A stretch of 64,000 bases of DNA. Source: Bacteroidales bacterium. Its GTDB lineage: Bacteria; Bacteroidota; Bacteroidia; Bacteroidales; UBA1402. The stretch covers positions 310,001 through 374,000 of the forward strand of contig JAFUDT010000003.1 of the NCBI GenBank assembly GCA_017464285.1. The letters run 5' to 3'. Position 1 is the stretch's first letter. Each line of letters opens with the position of its first letter. The notes under the pieces were generated by a model, which worked only from the letters and a program-made list of their open reading frames with translations, had not been told where the DNA came from and did no database searches. Below, in pieces: positions 17,826-27,110 of this stretch. A program made the translations under genes and the position numbers.

Positions 17826-18413
17826 ATGAAGAAACTAGGTATTATCCTCAACGGTCTGGTCAATGAGAACCCGACTTTTGTACTGATGCTGGGCATGTGC
17901 CCTACGCTGGCCACCACCACCTCGGCTGTGAACGGCCTGGGTATGGGTCTGGCGACGATGTTCGTGCTCATCTGCTCAAATCTGGTCATCTCGCTTCTCA
18001 AGAAGCTGATTCCCGACAATGTCCGCATACCTTCGTATATCGTGGTCATCGCCACTTTCGTCACTTTGCTGGAAATGGTCATGAAGGCCTATGTGCCGGC
18101 CCTCTACGAGAGTCTCGGCCTTTTCATCCCCTTGATTGTGGTCAACTGCATCGTTCTGGGCCGGGCCGAGTCCTTCGCCTCGAAGCACAGTCCTTTCGAC
18201 TCGATGCTCGACGGCCTGGGCATCGGTCTGGGCTTCACCTTCGCCCTGACGCTGCTGGGTATGGTGCGCGAGCTGCTGGGAGCCGGCACCTTCTTCGGCC
18301 TGACGGTCTTCCCCGACAGCTACGGCATACTGATCTTCGTCCTGGCCCCGGGTGCCTTCATCACCCTGGCTTATCTGCTGGCTATCATTAACAAAATAAG
18401 AAAAGTATCATGA
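17826..18413 (+). CDS. rnfE: Rnf electron transport complex subunit E
   Basis: A 195-residue membrane subunit of the NqrD/RnfE family with about six helices. It starts with LGIILNGLVNENPTFVLMLG and keeps the LGMCPTLATTTSAVNGLGMG segment that contributes a cysteine to the membrane Fe-S site shared with RnfA. A purine-rich ribosome-binding site (AAAGGAGG, 17812-17819) is clear here, which is unusual for this genome. It overlaps rnfA by four bases. Confidence 0.94.
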   Translation: MKKLGIILNGLVNENPTFVLMLGMCPTLATTTSAVNGLGMGLATMFVLICSNLVISLLKKLIPDNVRIPSYIVVIATFVTLLEMVMKAYVPALYESLGLFIPLIVVNCIVLGRAESFASKHSPFDSMLDGLGIGLGFTFALTLLGMVRELLGAGTFFGLTVFPDSYGILIFVLAPGAFITLAYLLAIINKIRKVS

Positions 18414-18988
18414 TCTATATTTTCATGTTCATCGCAGCGGTGTTTGTCAACAACATCGTGCTGTCGCAGTTCCTCGGTATCTGTCCTTTCCTGGGTGTGT
18501 CCAAGAAGATCAATACGGCCACGGGCATGTCCGGCGCCGTAGCCTTCGTGCTGACCCTCTCGACGGTCATCACCTGGATCGTCTATACCTATTTGCTGCA
18601 GCCCTACCATCTGGAATACCTGCAGACCGTGGCTTTCATCCTGGTCATCGCCTCGCTTGTGCAGCTGGTGGAAATTGTCCTGAAAAAGATCTCGCCGGCC
18701 CTCTACCAGTCGCTGGGAGTTTTCCTGCCCCTGATCAGTACCAACTGCTGTATCCTGGGTGTGGCTATCCTGGTCATCCAGAAGCACTACAACCTGTTGG
18801 AATCGGTGGTGTTCGCCTTTTCGACTGCTATCGGCTTCGGCCTGGCGCTGATCCTGTTTGCCGGTATCCGCGAACAGCTCTCCCTGCTCAAAGTCCCCAA
18901 AGGCATGCAGGGCATGCCCGTAGCCTTGCTGTCGGCCGGTCTGCTGGCCCTGGCCTTCATGGGCTTCTCGGGCATCGTTAAAATCTAA
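18410..18988 (+). CDS. rnfA: Rnf electron transport complex subunit A
   Basis: A 192-residue membrane subunit of the NqrE/RnfA family with six helices, related to RnfE in inverted topology. The N-terminal VNNIVLSQFLGICPFLGVSK carries the conserved cysteine, and PLISTNCCILGVAI follows near residue 105. It closes the order rseC-like, B, C, D, G, E, A typical of Bacteroidota. Confidence 0.95.
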   Translation: MIYIFMFIAAVFVNNIVLSQFLGICPFLGVSKKINTATGMSGAVAFVLTLSTVITWIVYTYLLQPYHLEYLQTVAFILVIASLVQLVEIVLKKISPALYQSLGVFLPLISTNCCILGVAILVIQKHYNLLESVVFAFSTAIGFGLALILFAGIREQLSLLKVPKGMQGMPVALLSAGLLALAFMGFSGIVKI

Positions 18989-19015
18989 GGCCAGCGCATT
19001 TAATCACAACCTACT

Positions 19016-20047
19016 ATGGCAACACGCATTCTGGTGACCGGCGGCACGGGCTATATCGGCTCGCACACGACCGTCGAACTGCAACAGGCCGACTATGAGG
19101 TCGTCAGCATCGACAACCTCTCAAACTCCAATATCGGGGTGCTGGACGGCATCGAGAGCATTACGGGCATACGTCCCTTTTTCGAGCAGGTGGACTGTAC
19201 CGACAAACAGGCTCTCAGAGCTGTCTTTGAGAAGTATCCCGGCATCAGGGCCATCATCAACTTCGCTGCCAGCAAGGCGGTGGGCGAGTCGGTCCAGAAG
19301 CCCTTGCTCTATTATCGCAACAACCTGGTCACGCTCCTGAACCTGCTCGAACTTATGCCTGAGTTCGGGGTGGAAGGATTCGTCTTCTCGTCGTCCTGCA
19401 CAGTCTATGGACAGCCCGACCACTTGCCCGTCAACGAAGATACTCCTATCAAGCCGGCCACTTCGCCCTATGGCAATACCAAGCAGATCTGCGAGGAGAT
19501 CATTACCGATGCCGTCCATGCACAGGCCCCCTACAAGGCAGTGCTGCTGCGCTACTTCAATCCCATCGGTGCCCATCCTTCGGCCAAGATCGGAGAACTG
19601 CCCCTGGGTGTGCCTCAGAATCTGATTCCCTTCGTCACGCAGACGGCTGCCGGCATCCGCGAGTGTCTGAGTGTCTTCGGCGACGACTACAACACGCCCG
19701 ACGGCTCCTGTATCCGCGACTATATCCATGTGGTCGATCTGGCCAAGGCTCATGTGGCGGCTGTAGGACGTATGCTGAGCGGCAAGTCCCAGGCTCCCGT
19801 CGAGGTGTTCAACCTGGGTACAGGTCGCGGCCTTTCCGTCCTGGAAGTCATCGACACCTTCCAGAAAGTGACAGGAGTCCGGCTCAATTACAAAATTGTC
19901 GGCCGCCGCGAAGGCGATATTGAGCAGGTCTGGGCCGATCCCACCCGGGCCAACCGCGTGCTGGGCTGGAAGGCAGAATCCAGTGTCGAGGAGACGCTCC
20001 TGTCGGCCTGGCACTGGCAGCAGCAACTGGGAAAAAACAACAAGTAG
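19016..20047 (+). CDS. galE: UDP-glucose 4-epimerase
   Basis: A 343-residue short-chain dehydrogenase-type epimerase. The NAD-binding loop is GGTGYIGSH (residues 8-16), the catalytic pair is in SSSCTVYG and SPYGNTK (Tyr and Lys about 151-155), and LRYFNPIGAHPSAKIGE is the GalE substrate segment. It converts UDP-glucose and UDP-galactose for surface polysaccharide or galactose use. It lies 27 bases after rnfA and has no promoter of its own that I can see, so it may ride on the Rnf transcript. Confidence 0.95.
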   Translation: MATRILVTGGTGYIGSHTTVELQQADYEVVSIDNLSNSNIGVLDGIESITGIRPFFEQVDCTDKQALRAVFEKYPGIRAIINFAASKAVGESVQKPLLYYRNNLVTLLNLLELMPEFGVEGFVFSSSCTVYGQPDHLPVNEDTPIKPATSPYGNTKQICEEIITDAVHAQAPYKAVLLRYFNPIGAHPSAKIGELPLGVPQNLIPFVTQTAAGIRECLSVFGDDYNTPDGSCIRDYIHVVDLAKAHVAAVGRMLSGKSQAPVEVFNLGTGRGLSVLEVIDTFQKVTGVRLNYKIVGRREGDIEQVWADPTRANRVLGWKAESSVEETLLSAWHWQQQLGKNNK

Positions 20048-20080
20048 TCAATTCCGGAAAAGCTGCACACGGACAGCATA

Positions 20081-20122
20081 AAAAAGAGTCAGCCCTCGAT
20101 ATATCGGGGGCTGACTCTTTTT
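20081..20122. terminator. Bidirectional terminator between galE and the prolyl oligopeptidase gene
   Basis: A perfect 14-base stem around GAGTCAGCCC / GGGCTGACTC with A-rich and T-rich flanks on both sides. It serves two convergent genes. Confidence 0.85.
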
Positions 20123-20143
20123 GTGTCAGCGGGCGGCCGGGGC

Positions 20144-22255
20144 TCAGAACCGAGGTTTCATGCCCATGTGGTACATGACGAAGGCCCAGTTGTCAGCCTG
20201 TTCTTGTAGCACTTTGGACATGGGTTTGCCCGAGCCGTGACCGGCATCGGTCCCGATCATGATGAGCTTGGGAGCGTCGCCCGTCGAGGCAGCCTGCAGG
20301 GTGGCTGCGTACTTGAAGGAGTGGGCCGGCACGACACGGTCGTCATGGTCGGCTGTGGAAATGAGGATGGCCGGGTAGGGCGTACCGTCGTTCTTGATGT
20401 TGTGCAGAGGCGAATAGCTGTACAGATACTTGAACATCTCGGGACTGTCCTCGCTGGTGCCGTAGTCGCTGGCCCAGTTCCAGCCGATGGTAAACTTGTG
20501 GTAGCGCAGCATGTCCATCACGCCGACCATGGGCAGGGCGGCGGCAAACAGGTCGGGCCGCTGGTTGACGACGGCTCCGACCAGCAGTCCGCCGTTCGAA
20601 CCGCCGGCAATGCTCATCTTCGAAGGCTGCGTATATTTTTCGGCGATAAGGTATTCGGCGGCGGCGATGCAGTCGTCGAACACGTTCTGCTTGTTCATCT
20701 TGATGCCGGCCTGATGCCATTTGTCGCCATACTCGCCGCCGCCACGCAGGTTGACCATGGCAAAGATGCCGCCGTTCTCGATGAAGGGCAGGCGCCAGGT
20801 CGAGAAGCCCGGGTTGAGGCTGATGTTGAAGCCGCCGTAGCCGTAGAGATAGACCGGATTGCTGCCGTCCCGCTGCAGATCCTTGCGATAGGTGAGGAAC
20901 ATGGGAATGAGCGTCCCGTCCTTGCTGGCAAAGAAGACCTGTTCGCTGACATAGTTGTCAGCCTTGAAATCGATCTTGGGGGCCAGATAGACTTCCGACT
21001 CGTTTCTGTCGATGTCGTAGCGGAAGATGGTCGAGGGGTACAGGAAGGAAGAGAAGGCATAGAAAATCTCCTTGTCGTCCTTGTCGCCGCTGAAGCCGAC
21101 CGAACCGAAAGTAGGCAGGGCCACTTCAAACTGAAGCCGGCCTTCCAGGTCATAGACATAGGCGTGGTCAGCAGCATCGCGGCTGTAGGTAAGCAACAGT
21201 TTTCCCCCCATGAAGGCGGCTCCGCTCAGGGGCTGAGGCTGCTCACCGACGAACTCTGTCCAGTTCTTGAATTGGGGCCGGCTGATGTCGGCTTTCATGA
21301 TCCGGTAGTTGGGGGCTCCATAGTTGGTCTGCAGGTAGATGGTGTTGCCGATGATTTCAATGGGCGAATACTCGTAGGCATCGTCCGAGGCCATTTCGAC
21401 AAACTCACTGTCGGCCTTTCTCAGATCCTTGACAAACAGTCGGTTGCCCAGTCCGGCCCCGGCCTCGAATACGAAGAGCATTGTCTCGTCCTCATTGACG
21501 TAGGGCGTATAGAAACGCTTGGGATACAGGGGATTCTGGTAGGCCAACACATCTTCCTGCTGGCTGGTGCCCAGCCGGTGGTAGTAGATCTTCTGGTTTT
21601 CGTTGACGTTGGAATACTCCTTGCCGGCTTCGGGGGCGTCGTAGGCACTGTAGTAGAAGCCGTCGCCGCACCAGGCGGCCTCGCTGAACTTCGACCACAG
21701 GATAAGGTCGGGGGTATGCTGTCCGCTGGCCAGGTCGATGACGTAGATTTCCTGCCAGTCGCTGCCGTTACGGGCGATGGTGTAGGCCATGTACTTGCCG
21801 TTGTTTGAAAACGAGACGCCCGTCAGGGCCACCGTGCCGTTCTCGGACAGGCTGTTGGGGTCGAGCAGCACCTTGGGCTGGCCGTCCAGCCGATCCGTGG
21901 TGTAGAGCACGCTCTGATTCTGCAGGCCGTCGTTCTTGAAGAAGTAATAGTGGCCGTTCTTTTTGGTGGGTAGGCCGATCTTCTCGTAGTCAGAAAGCCT
22001 GGTCATACGTTCTTTAAGGGCATCGCGAAACGGGATCCGCCGGAGATACTCCTGAGTGATGCTGTTTTCTGCCTGAACCCAGGCAGCCACCTGGCGAGTG
22101 GTGTCGTCCTCCATCCAGCGGTAGGGGTCGGGGACTTCGGTGCCGAAATAATTGTCTTTGACATCCTGCTTCTCGGCGACAGGATAGTTGATCTTGTTGC
22201 CCGTGCAGGCAAAAAGTCCGATGGTCATGACTGACAGGAAAAAGTATTTGTTCAT
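20144..22255 (-). CDS. Prolyl oligopeptidase family serine peptidase (S9A), lipoprotein
   Basis: A 703-residue peptidase that cuts short peptides after proline. The first residues (MNKYFFLSVMTIGLFACTG) form a lipoprotein signal, so it is probably periplasmic or membrane-attached. Residues 30-400 are the seven-bladed propeller; the C-terminal hydrolase domain has the nucleophile Ser in AGGSNGG, the Asp in TADHDDRVVPAHS and the His in GTDAGHGSGKP. The frame continues upstream of the ATG at 22255, but that extra part runs through the promoter region and is not conserved in style. Confidence 0.93.
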   Translation of the reverse strand: MNKYFFLSVMTIGLFACTGNKINYPVAEKQDVKDNYFGTEVPDPYRWMEDDTTRQVAAWVQAENSITQEYLRRIPFRDALKERMTRLSDYEKIGLPTKKNGHYYFFKNDGLQNQSVLYTTDRLDGQPKVLLDPNSLSENGTVALTGVSFSNNGKYMAYTIARNGSDWQEIYVIDLASGQHTPDLILWSKFSEAAWCGDGFYYSAYDAPEAGKEYSNVNENQKIYYHRLGTSQQEDVLAYQNPLYPKRFYTPYVNEDETMLFVFEAGAGLGNRLFVKDLRKADSEFVEMASDDAYEYSPIEIIGNTIYLQTNYGAPNYRIMKADISRPQFKNWTEFVGEQPQPLSGAAFMGGKLLLTYSRDAADHAYVYDLEGRLQFEVALPTFGSVGFSGDKDDKEIFYAFSSFLYPSTIFRYDIDRNESEVYLAPKIDFKADNYVSEQVFFASKDGTLIPMFLTYRKDLQRDGSNPVYLYGYGGFNISLNPGFSTWRLPFIENGGIFAMVNLRGGGEYGDKWHQAGIKMNKQNVFDDCIAAAEYLIAEKYTQPSKMSIAGGSNGGLLVGAVVNQRPDLFAAALPMVGVMDMLRYHKFTIGWNWASDYGTSEDSPEMFKYLYSYSPLHNIKNDGTPYPAILISTADHDDRVVPAHSFKYAATLQAASTGDAPKLIMIGTDAGHGSGKPMSKVLQEQADNWAFVMYHMGMKPRF

Positions 22256-22321
22256 AGTGCTTTGTTTTTTCCGGGCCGGTTTCCCGCAAGGGGAAGGACC
22301 TGCATCCGGCAGGTGAGGAGG

Positions 22322-22329
22322 CAAAAGTA
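22322..22329 (-). promoter_or_regulatory. -7 element for the prolyl oligopeptidase gene
   Basis: TACTTTTG on the minus strand, about 65 bases before the start at 22255. Confidence 0.5.
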
Positions 22330-22382
22330 GGAAGATACGCTCAAAAAGCCAAGTCCGGCACGGGTTTTTGTCTGGAAATTTG

Positions 22383-22390
22383 TATCTTCG
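22383..22390 (+). promoter_or_regulatory. -7-like element for tgt
   Basis: TATCTTCG, one base from TAnnTTTG, 16 bases before the tgt ATG. Confidence 0.4.
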
Positions 22391-22406
22391 CCCAAAATTT
22401 CCAGAC

Positions 22407-23537
22407 ATGACCTTCGATGTAATTGCCCGCGATCCTGCCTCTCAAGCCCGTGCCGGTGTGTTGCACACCGACCACGGAGACATCACAACGCCTATCTTCA
22501 TGCCTGTAGGCACGGTGGGTTCGGTCAAGGCCGTCAGTCAGACCCAGCTGGCCGAGGAGGTCAAAGCCCAGATCATCCTGGGCAATACCTACCACCTCTA
22601 CCTTCGTCCGGGCTGCGACATCCTGCAGCGGGCCGGCGGACTGCACCGTTTCATGCACTGGGACCGTCCCATCCTGACCGACAGCGGCGGCTTCCAGGTC
22701 TTTTCGCTGGCGCAGAACCGGAAACTCAAGGAAGAGGGAGTGCTCTTCCAGTCGCATATCGACGGCTCGAAGCATGTCTTTACTCCGGAGAGTGTGGTCG
22801 ATACCCAGCGCGTCATCGGCTCCGACATCATGATGCAGCTCGACGAGTGTCCGCCGGGCGATTCTCCCTACGATTATGCTCAAAAGTCGATGGAACTGAC
22901 CATGCGCTGGCTTGAGCGGGGCGTGAGGCGCTATCGCGAGACGGAAGGCCTCTACGGTCATCATCAGAGCTATTTCCCCATCGTGCAGGGCTGCACCTAT
23001 CCCGACCTGAGGCGCCGTTCGGCCGAGTTTGCCGTGGCCCGTGACTGCGAAGGCTATGCCATCGGCGGGCTGGCCGTGGGCGAGCCCACCGAGAAGATGT
23101 ACGAGATGATCGAGGTCGTCAACGAGATTCTTCCCCAGGACCGCCCCCGTTACCTGATGGGAGTCGGCACGCCGCAGAACCTTTTGGAGGCCATCGAGCG
23201 CGGGGTGGATATGTTCGACTGCGTCATGCCTACCCGTGACGGCCGCAACGCCCGGCTCTATACCAAACACGGCCGCCTGAACATGCGCAACCGCCGCTGG
23301 GCCGATGATTTCTCCCTGCTCGAGGAGGACGGGGCCGCCTCGGTCGACCGTTACTATTCCAAGGCCTATCTGCGCCATCTCTTTGCGGCCGACGAACTGC
23401 TGGCCCTGGAGATAGCCTCGATCCACAACCTGGCCTTCTATCTGTGGCTGGCCGGCGAAGCCCGGCGGCATATCCTGGCCGGCGACTATGGCCAGTGGAA
23501 GAAGACCATGCTTAAACAACTCTCAGAGGAGGTATAG
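22407..23537 (+). CDS. tgt: tRNA-guanine transglycosylase
   Basis: A 376-residue enzyme that replaces G34 of certain tRNAs with a queuosine precursor. The barrel motifs are intact: LRPGCDILQRAGGL, LTDSGGFQVFSL (Asp general base), DECPPGD, YAIGGLAVGE and FDCVMPTRDGRN (Asp nucleophile). The C-terminal zinc site normally CxCxxC...H is altered: before YYSKAYLRHLF the sequence is EEDGAASVDR, with no cysteines. I believe this is shared by other Bacteroidota Tgt proteins. The ATG at 22407 gives the normal family length; an earlier in-frame start would add 13 residues. Confidence 0.94.
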   Translation: MTFDVIARDPASQARAGVLHTDHGDITTPIFMPVGTVGSVKAVSQTQLAEEVKAQIILGNTYHLYLRPGCDILQRAGGLHRFMHWDRPILTDSGGFQVFSLAQNRKLKEEGVLFQSHIDGSKHVFTPESVVDTQRVIGSDIMMQLDECPPGDSPYDYAQKSMELTMRWLERGVRRYRETEGLYGHHQSYFPIVQGCTYPDLRRRSAEFAVARDCEGYAIGGLAVGEPTEKMYEMIEVVNEILPQDRPRYLMGVGTPQNLLEAIERGVDMFDCVMPTRDGRNARLYTKHGRLNMRNRRWADDFSLLEEDGAASVDRYYSKAYLRHLFAADELLALEIASIHNLAFYLWLAGEARRHILAGDYGQWKKTMLKQLSEEV

Positions 23538-23539
23538 CC

Positions 23540-24667
23540 GTGCAGGAACAAAAAAAGACAGCCCCCGTCAAACGACGCCGCATGCCGGTCGTCTTCAAGC
23601 GTCTGGACACCTATCTGATGGCCAAGTACTTCGGTACCTTCTTTTTCTGCCTGCTGCTGGTCATGGCCATCGTCGTGGTGTTCGACTACAACGAGAAATT
23701 CGACAAGTTCCAGCAGCACGAGGCACCGGTCAAAGCCATCATCTTCGACTATTTCCTGAACTTCATTCCCTATTTCAGCGTCAAGTTCAGTCCCTTCTTC
23801 ATCTTCATCGCGGTGGTCTTCTTCACCTCCAAGCTGGCCGGTAATACGGAGATCATCGCCATGCTGTCGGGAGGCATGAGTTTCAGGCGGCTGATGCGGC
23901 CCTACCTGTTTTCGGCCGTGGTCATGTCCCTGCTGGTCTTCTGTCTGTCATCCTGGCTCATTCCTCCGGCCAACAAGGTCAAGCTCGAGTTTGAGGACAA
24001 GTATGTCAGCAAGGTCACCCGCGACTATGTGCGCAATGTCCAGCTGGAGATAGAACCCGGGGTGATTGTCTATATTGAGCGTTTCGACGACAAAAAGAAA
24101 ATCGGCTACCGCTTTTTCATCGAAAAATACGACGAACGCCGGCTGGTTTCCCGCACGACGGCCCAGCGCATCACCCAGAAGGAGGAAAACCTGTGGACTC
24201 TGAACGACTACCTGACCCGTGACTTTGACGGCATGTCCGAGCGCATGTACGGCGGCCCCTCCCTGGACACGACACTGGTGATGGATCCCGACGAGTTTTT
24301 CATCGTCAAGGGTTACAGCGAGCAGCTGACCACCACCGAACTGCGGCAGTATCTCGACCGCCAGAAACGCCGGGGCGTAGCCAACATCAAGGAATATGAG
24401 ATTGAGTACCACCGCCGTTTCTCCTTTCCCTTCTCCATCATCATCCTGACTGTCATAGGGGTCTCCCTGTCCTCGAGAAAGGTCAGGGGAGGCACCGGTC
24501 TGCACCTGGGGCTGGGCCTGCTCATAGCCTTCTCCTATATCCTTTTCGACACCTTGTCGGGTGCGCTGGCTCTGTCTGGACGCACTACGCCTTTCCTGGC
24601 CGTGTGGACACCCAACCTGCTGTTCGCCCTGATAGCCGTATTGCTCTATCGTCTGGCACCTAAATAA
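23540..24667 (+). CDS. LptF/LptG-family lipopolysaccharide export permease
   Basis: A 375-residue YjgP/YjgQ-type permease that, with LptB, extracts lipopolysaccharide from the inner membrane. It has three N-terminal helices (YFGTFFFCLLLVMAIVVVF and two more), a periplasmic beta-jellyroll middle (about 140-275), and three C-terminal helices. The signature IFIAVVFFTSKLAGNTEIIA near residue 85 is typical. It begins with GTG two bases after the tgt stop; an ATG 42 bases in (MPVVFKRLDTYLM) is an alternative. The pairing with tgt is common in this phylum. Confidence 0.9.
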   Translation: MQEQKKTAPVKRRRMPVVFKRLDTYLMAKYFGTFFFCLLLVMAIVVVFDYNEKFDKFQQHEAPVKAIIFDYFLNFIPYFSVKFSPFFIFIAVVFFTSKLAGNTEIIAMLSGGMSFRRLMRPYLFSAVVMSLLVFCLSSWLIPPANKVKLEFEDKYVSKVTRDYVRNVQLEIEPGVIVYIERFDDKKKIGYRFFIEKYDERRLVSRTTAQRITQKEENLWTLNDYLTRDFDGMSERMYGGPSLDTTLVMDPDEFFIVKGYSEQLTTTELRQYLDRQKRRGVANIKEYEIEYHRRFSFPFSIIILTVIGVSLSSRKVRGGTGLHLGLGLLIAFSYILFDTLSGALALSGRTTPFLAVWTPNLLFALIAVLLYRLAPK

Positions 24668-24675
24668 TTCAAGTT

Positions 24676-27078
24676 ATGAAACGTCTGCTTTCGCTTTCCG
24701 TTTTCGTTTGCCTGAGTATTCTGATGTCTGCCCAGTCGGCAGTCGCCGGTCGGGGAGGGGAAGTCAGGGACACGCTCAGCCTGAACGAAGGCTGGGATTT
24801 TTGGTACGACCATTCCCCCCGTCAGGTCAGTCAGGTCAATCTGCCCCATGATTTCCAGATCTCCCAGCCTTGGGTGGCTCCCCAGGCCGGTGAGCAGGGC
24901 AACCGCGACCAGGCGGCCAACTCCCGCAGCCGGCTGTCGGCCCGCGGTTTCAAGGAAATGAACGTGGGCTGGTACCGCAAGGTGCTGCGCCCCGATCCCG
25001 CGTGGAAAGGGCGGCGTATCCTGCTCGATTTCCAGGGCATCATGCTCACGGGCGACGTCTATCTGAACGGCGAGCGCATCGGCGGCACCGACTACGGCTA
25101 TCTGGGCTTTGAAATCGACATCACCCGCCAGCTCCTCTATGACGGCGACAATGTCCTGCTCGTCAGGGCCGACACCCAGCAGCCCGACAACTCGCGCTGG
25201 TACACCGGCGGCGGACTCTACCGCGATGTCAACCTTGTCATCACCCCTTCCGACGGCTATTTCGTGCGTCATCCGCTCTATATCCGCACCCTAATCGAGC
25301 CCCGGCGGGCCGCGGTGCTCATCGATGCCGAACTGTCCTACGGCTCGCGCACGGCCCGGACGGCCGATTTCCTGACACGCATCTACGGCCCGGACGGCCG
25401 CCTGGTGGCCGAACAGCGCAGCCGGCCGGCCCGCTACCGCTCCCAGAGGGTACGTGCCTACCGGCTCGATACGGTCTGGGTGGAGCAGCCCCGGCTCTGG
25501 AGCTGTGAACAGCCCCACCTGTATACGGCCGAGGTCTCCTTCTTCGACGAGCAGGGTGAGCTCTGCGACCGCACGGTCGAGAGCTTCGGTATCCGCAGCA
25601 TCTCCTATTCGCCCCAGACAGGCTTCAGCCTGAACGGACGCAAGCTGCTGCTCCAGGGCTGTGCCAACCACCACACCATGGGCCCGCTGGGAGCCGCCGA
25701 CTATCCCCGGGCCATCGAATATCAGCTCAAACTGCTGAAAAGTTTCGGCTACAATCATGTGCGGACCTCGCACAATCCCTATTCGGAGGCTTTCCTCAAG
25801 GCCTGCGACCGCCTGGGCATCCTGGTCGTGGATGAACTCTACGACAAATGGCTCAAGCAGTATGCCGGCGGCAGGGCAGAGTGGACTGCCCAGTGGCAGA
25901 ACGACGTACCCGAATTCGTGCGCCGCGACCGCAACCATCCCAGCGTGGTGATGTGGAGCCTGGGCAACGAGCTGCAGCAGTATGCCAACTTGCCCTTCAA
26001 CGACTGGGGAGTCACCGCCTACCGCCTGCAGCGTGAGCTACTTCACCGCTACGACGACAGCCGTCCCGTGACGGTGGCCATGCATCCCCGCTACCGCAGC
26101 CTGGAAACCGACAGCCTGCCCTGCGACCTGGCCCTGGCCACCGACATTGCCTCCTACAACTACCGCTATATGTATTTTCCGGGCGACGGGCGTCGTTTCC
26201 CCCACATGATCTTCTATCAGAGCGAAGCCAACACGGTGGGCATTCCGGCCAATTTCTTCGAGATGGACCGCGACAGGGTGGTGGGCCTGGCCTACTGGGG
26301 CGCGCTCGACTATATCGGCGAGAGCGGCGGCTGGCCGGCCAAAGGCTGGGCCCAGGGAGCCTTCGACCTGTCCTGGCAGCCCAAACCCATCGCCTGGCTG
26401 GTCAAGAGCATGTTCTCCGACGAGCCGACGGTCCGTCTGGCCGTGCTCGAACATCCGGGCAGCGACAATGTCTGGAACGGCGTGCAGATCGGCACCGAAC
26501 TGATCAGTGAAAACTGGAACCGTCCGGCGGGCGACACGGTCAGCCTCTATACCTATACCAATGCCGATCAGGTCGAGCTGCTGCTCAACGGCCGCAGCCT
26601 AGGCGTCAGGCAGAATACTTTACGGCCCGCCCAGCGCAACAAGATCCGCTGGGACAAGGTGCCCTATGCCGCCGGCCGCCTGGAAGCCGTGGCCCGCAAA
26701 GACGGGCGCATCGTGGCCCGTCACAGCCTGGAGACCAGCGGTCCGGCCGTGACCCTGAAGCTGGAAACCAGCACCCCGGTCTGGAAAGCCGACGGCCGCG
26801 ATCTGCAGATTGTCCGCCTCACCGCCGTCGACCGGCAGGGGCGCAAGGTCTGGACAGCCGGCAACGAACTGCAGTTCTCCCTGAACGGTCCGGCTCAGGT
26901 GCTGGCCACCTGCAGCGGCAACATCAGCTCCGAGGAAATCTATACCGAGCCCCATGTCCGTCTGTTCCAGGGCACGGCCGTGGTGGTGCTGCGCTCGCAA
27001 AAGCAGCCCGGCAAGGTCGTGCTCAAGGTGACGGCTTCGGGGCTGAAAGAAAAAATCCTGCCCCTCAAGACCGAGTAG
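24676..27078 (+). CDS. Glycoside hydrolase family 2 protein (beta-galactosidase type)
   Basis: An 800-residue secreted GH2 enzyme. After a signal peptide (to about SAQSAVAG) come the sugar-binding jellyroll (GWYRKVLRPDPAWKGRR; RWYTGGGLYRDV), the immunoglobulin-like domain, and the barrel with acid/base Glu in VMWSLGNELQQ (about residue 430) and a likely nucleophile Glu in FYQSEANT (about 513). After residue 590 lie DUF4982-like and Ig-like domains. It releases terminal beta-linked sugars from glycans, probably galactose. It is nine bases after lptF/G but is functionally unrelated to it, so it may be a transferred or transposed gene. Confidence 0.85.
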   Translation: MKRLLSLSVFVCLSILMSAQSAVAGRGGEVRDTLSLNEGWDFWYDHSPRQVSQVNLPHDFQISQPWVAPQAGEQGNRDQAANSRSRLSARGFKEMNVGWYRKVLRPDPAWKGRRILLDFQGIMLTGDVYLNGERIGGTDYGYLGFEIDITRQLLYDGDNVLLVRADTQQPDNSRWYTGGGLYRDVNLVITPSDGYFVRHPLYIRTLIEPRRAAVLIDAELSYGSRTARTADFLTRIYGPDGRLVAEQRSRPARYRSQRVRAYRLDTVWVEQPRLWSCEQPHLYTAEVSFFDEQGELCDRTVESFGIRSISYSPQTGFSLNGRKLLLQGCANHHTMGPLGAADYPRAIEYQLKLLKSFGYNHVRTSHNPYSEAFLKACDRLGILVVDELYDKWLKQYAGGRAEWTAQWQNDVPEFVRRDRNHPSVVMWSLGNELQQYANLPFNDWGVTAYRLQRELLHRYDDSRPVTVAMHPRYRSLETDSLPCDLALATDIASYNYRYMYFPGDGRRFPHMIFYQSEANTVGIPANFFEMDRDRVVGLAYWGALDYIGESGGWPAKGWAQGAFDLSWQPKPIAWLVKSMFSDEPTVRLAVLEHPGSDNVWNGVQIGTELISENWNRPAGDTVSLYTYTNADQVELLLNGRSLGVRQNTLRPAQRNKIRWDKVPYAAGRLEAVARKDGRIVARHSLETSGPAVTLKLETSTPVWKADGRDLQIVRLTAVDRQGRKVWTAGNELQFSLNGPAQVLATCSGNISSEEIYTEPHVRLFQGTAVVVLRSQKQPGKVVLKVTASGLKEKILPLKTE

Positions 27079-27110
27079 CAGGATAGATAGTTGTCGCTTA
27101 GCCCTAAGAC

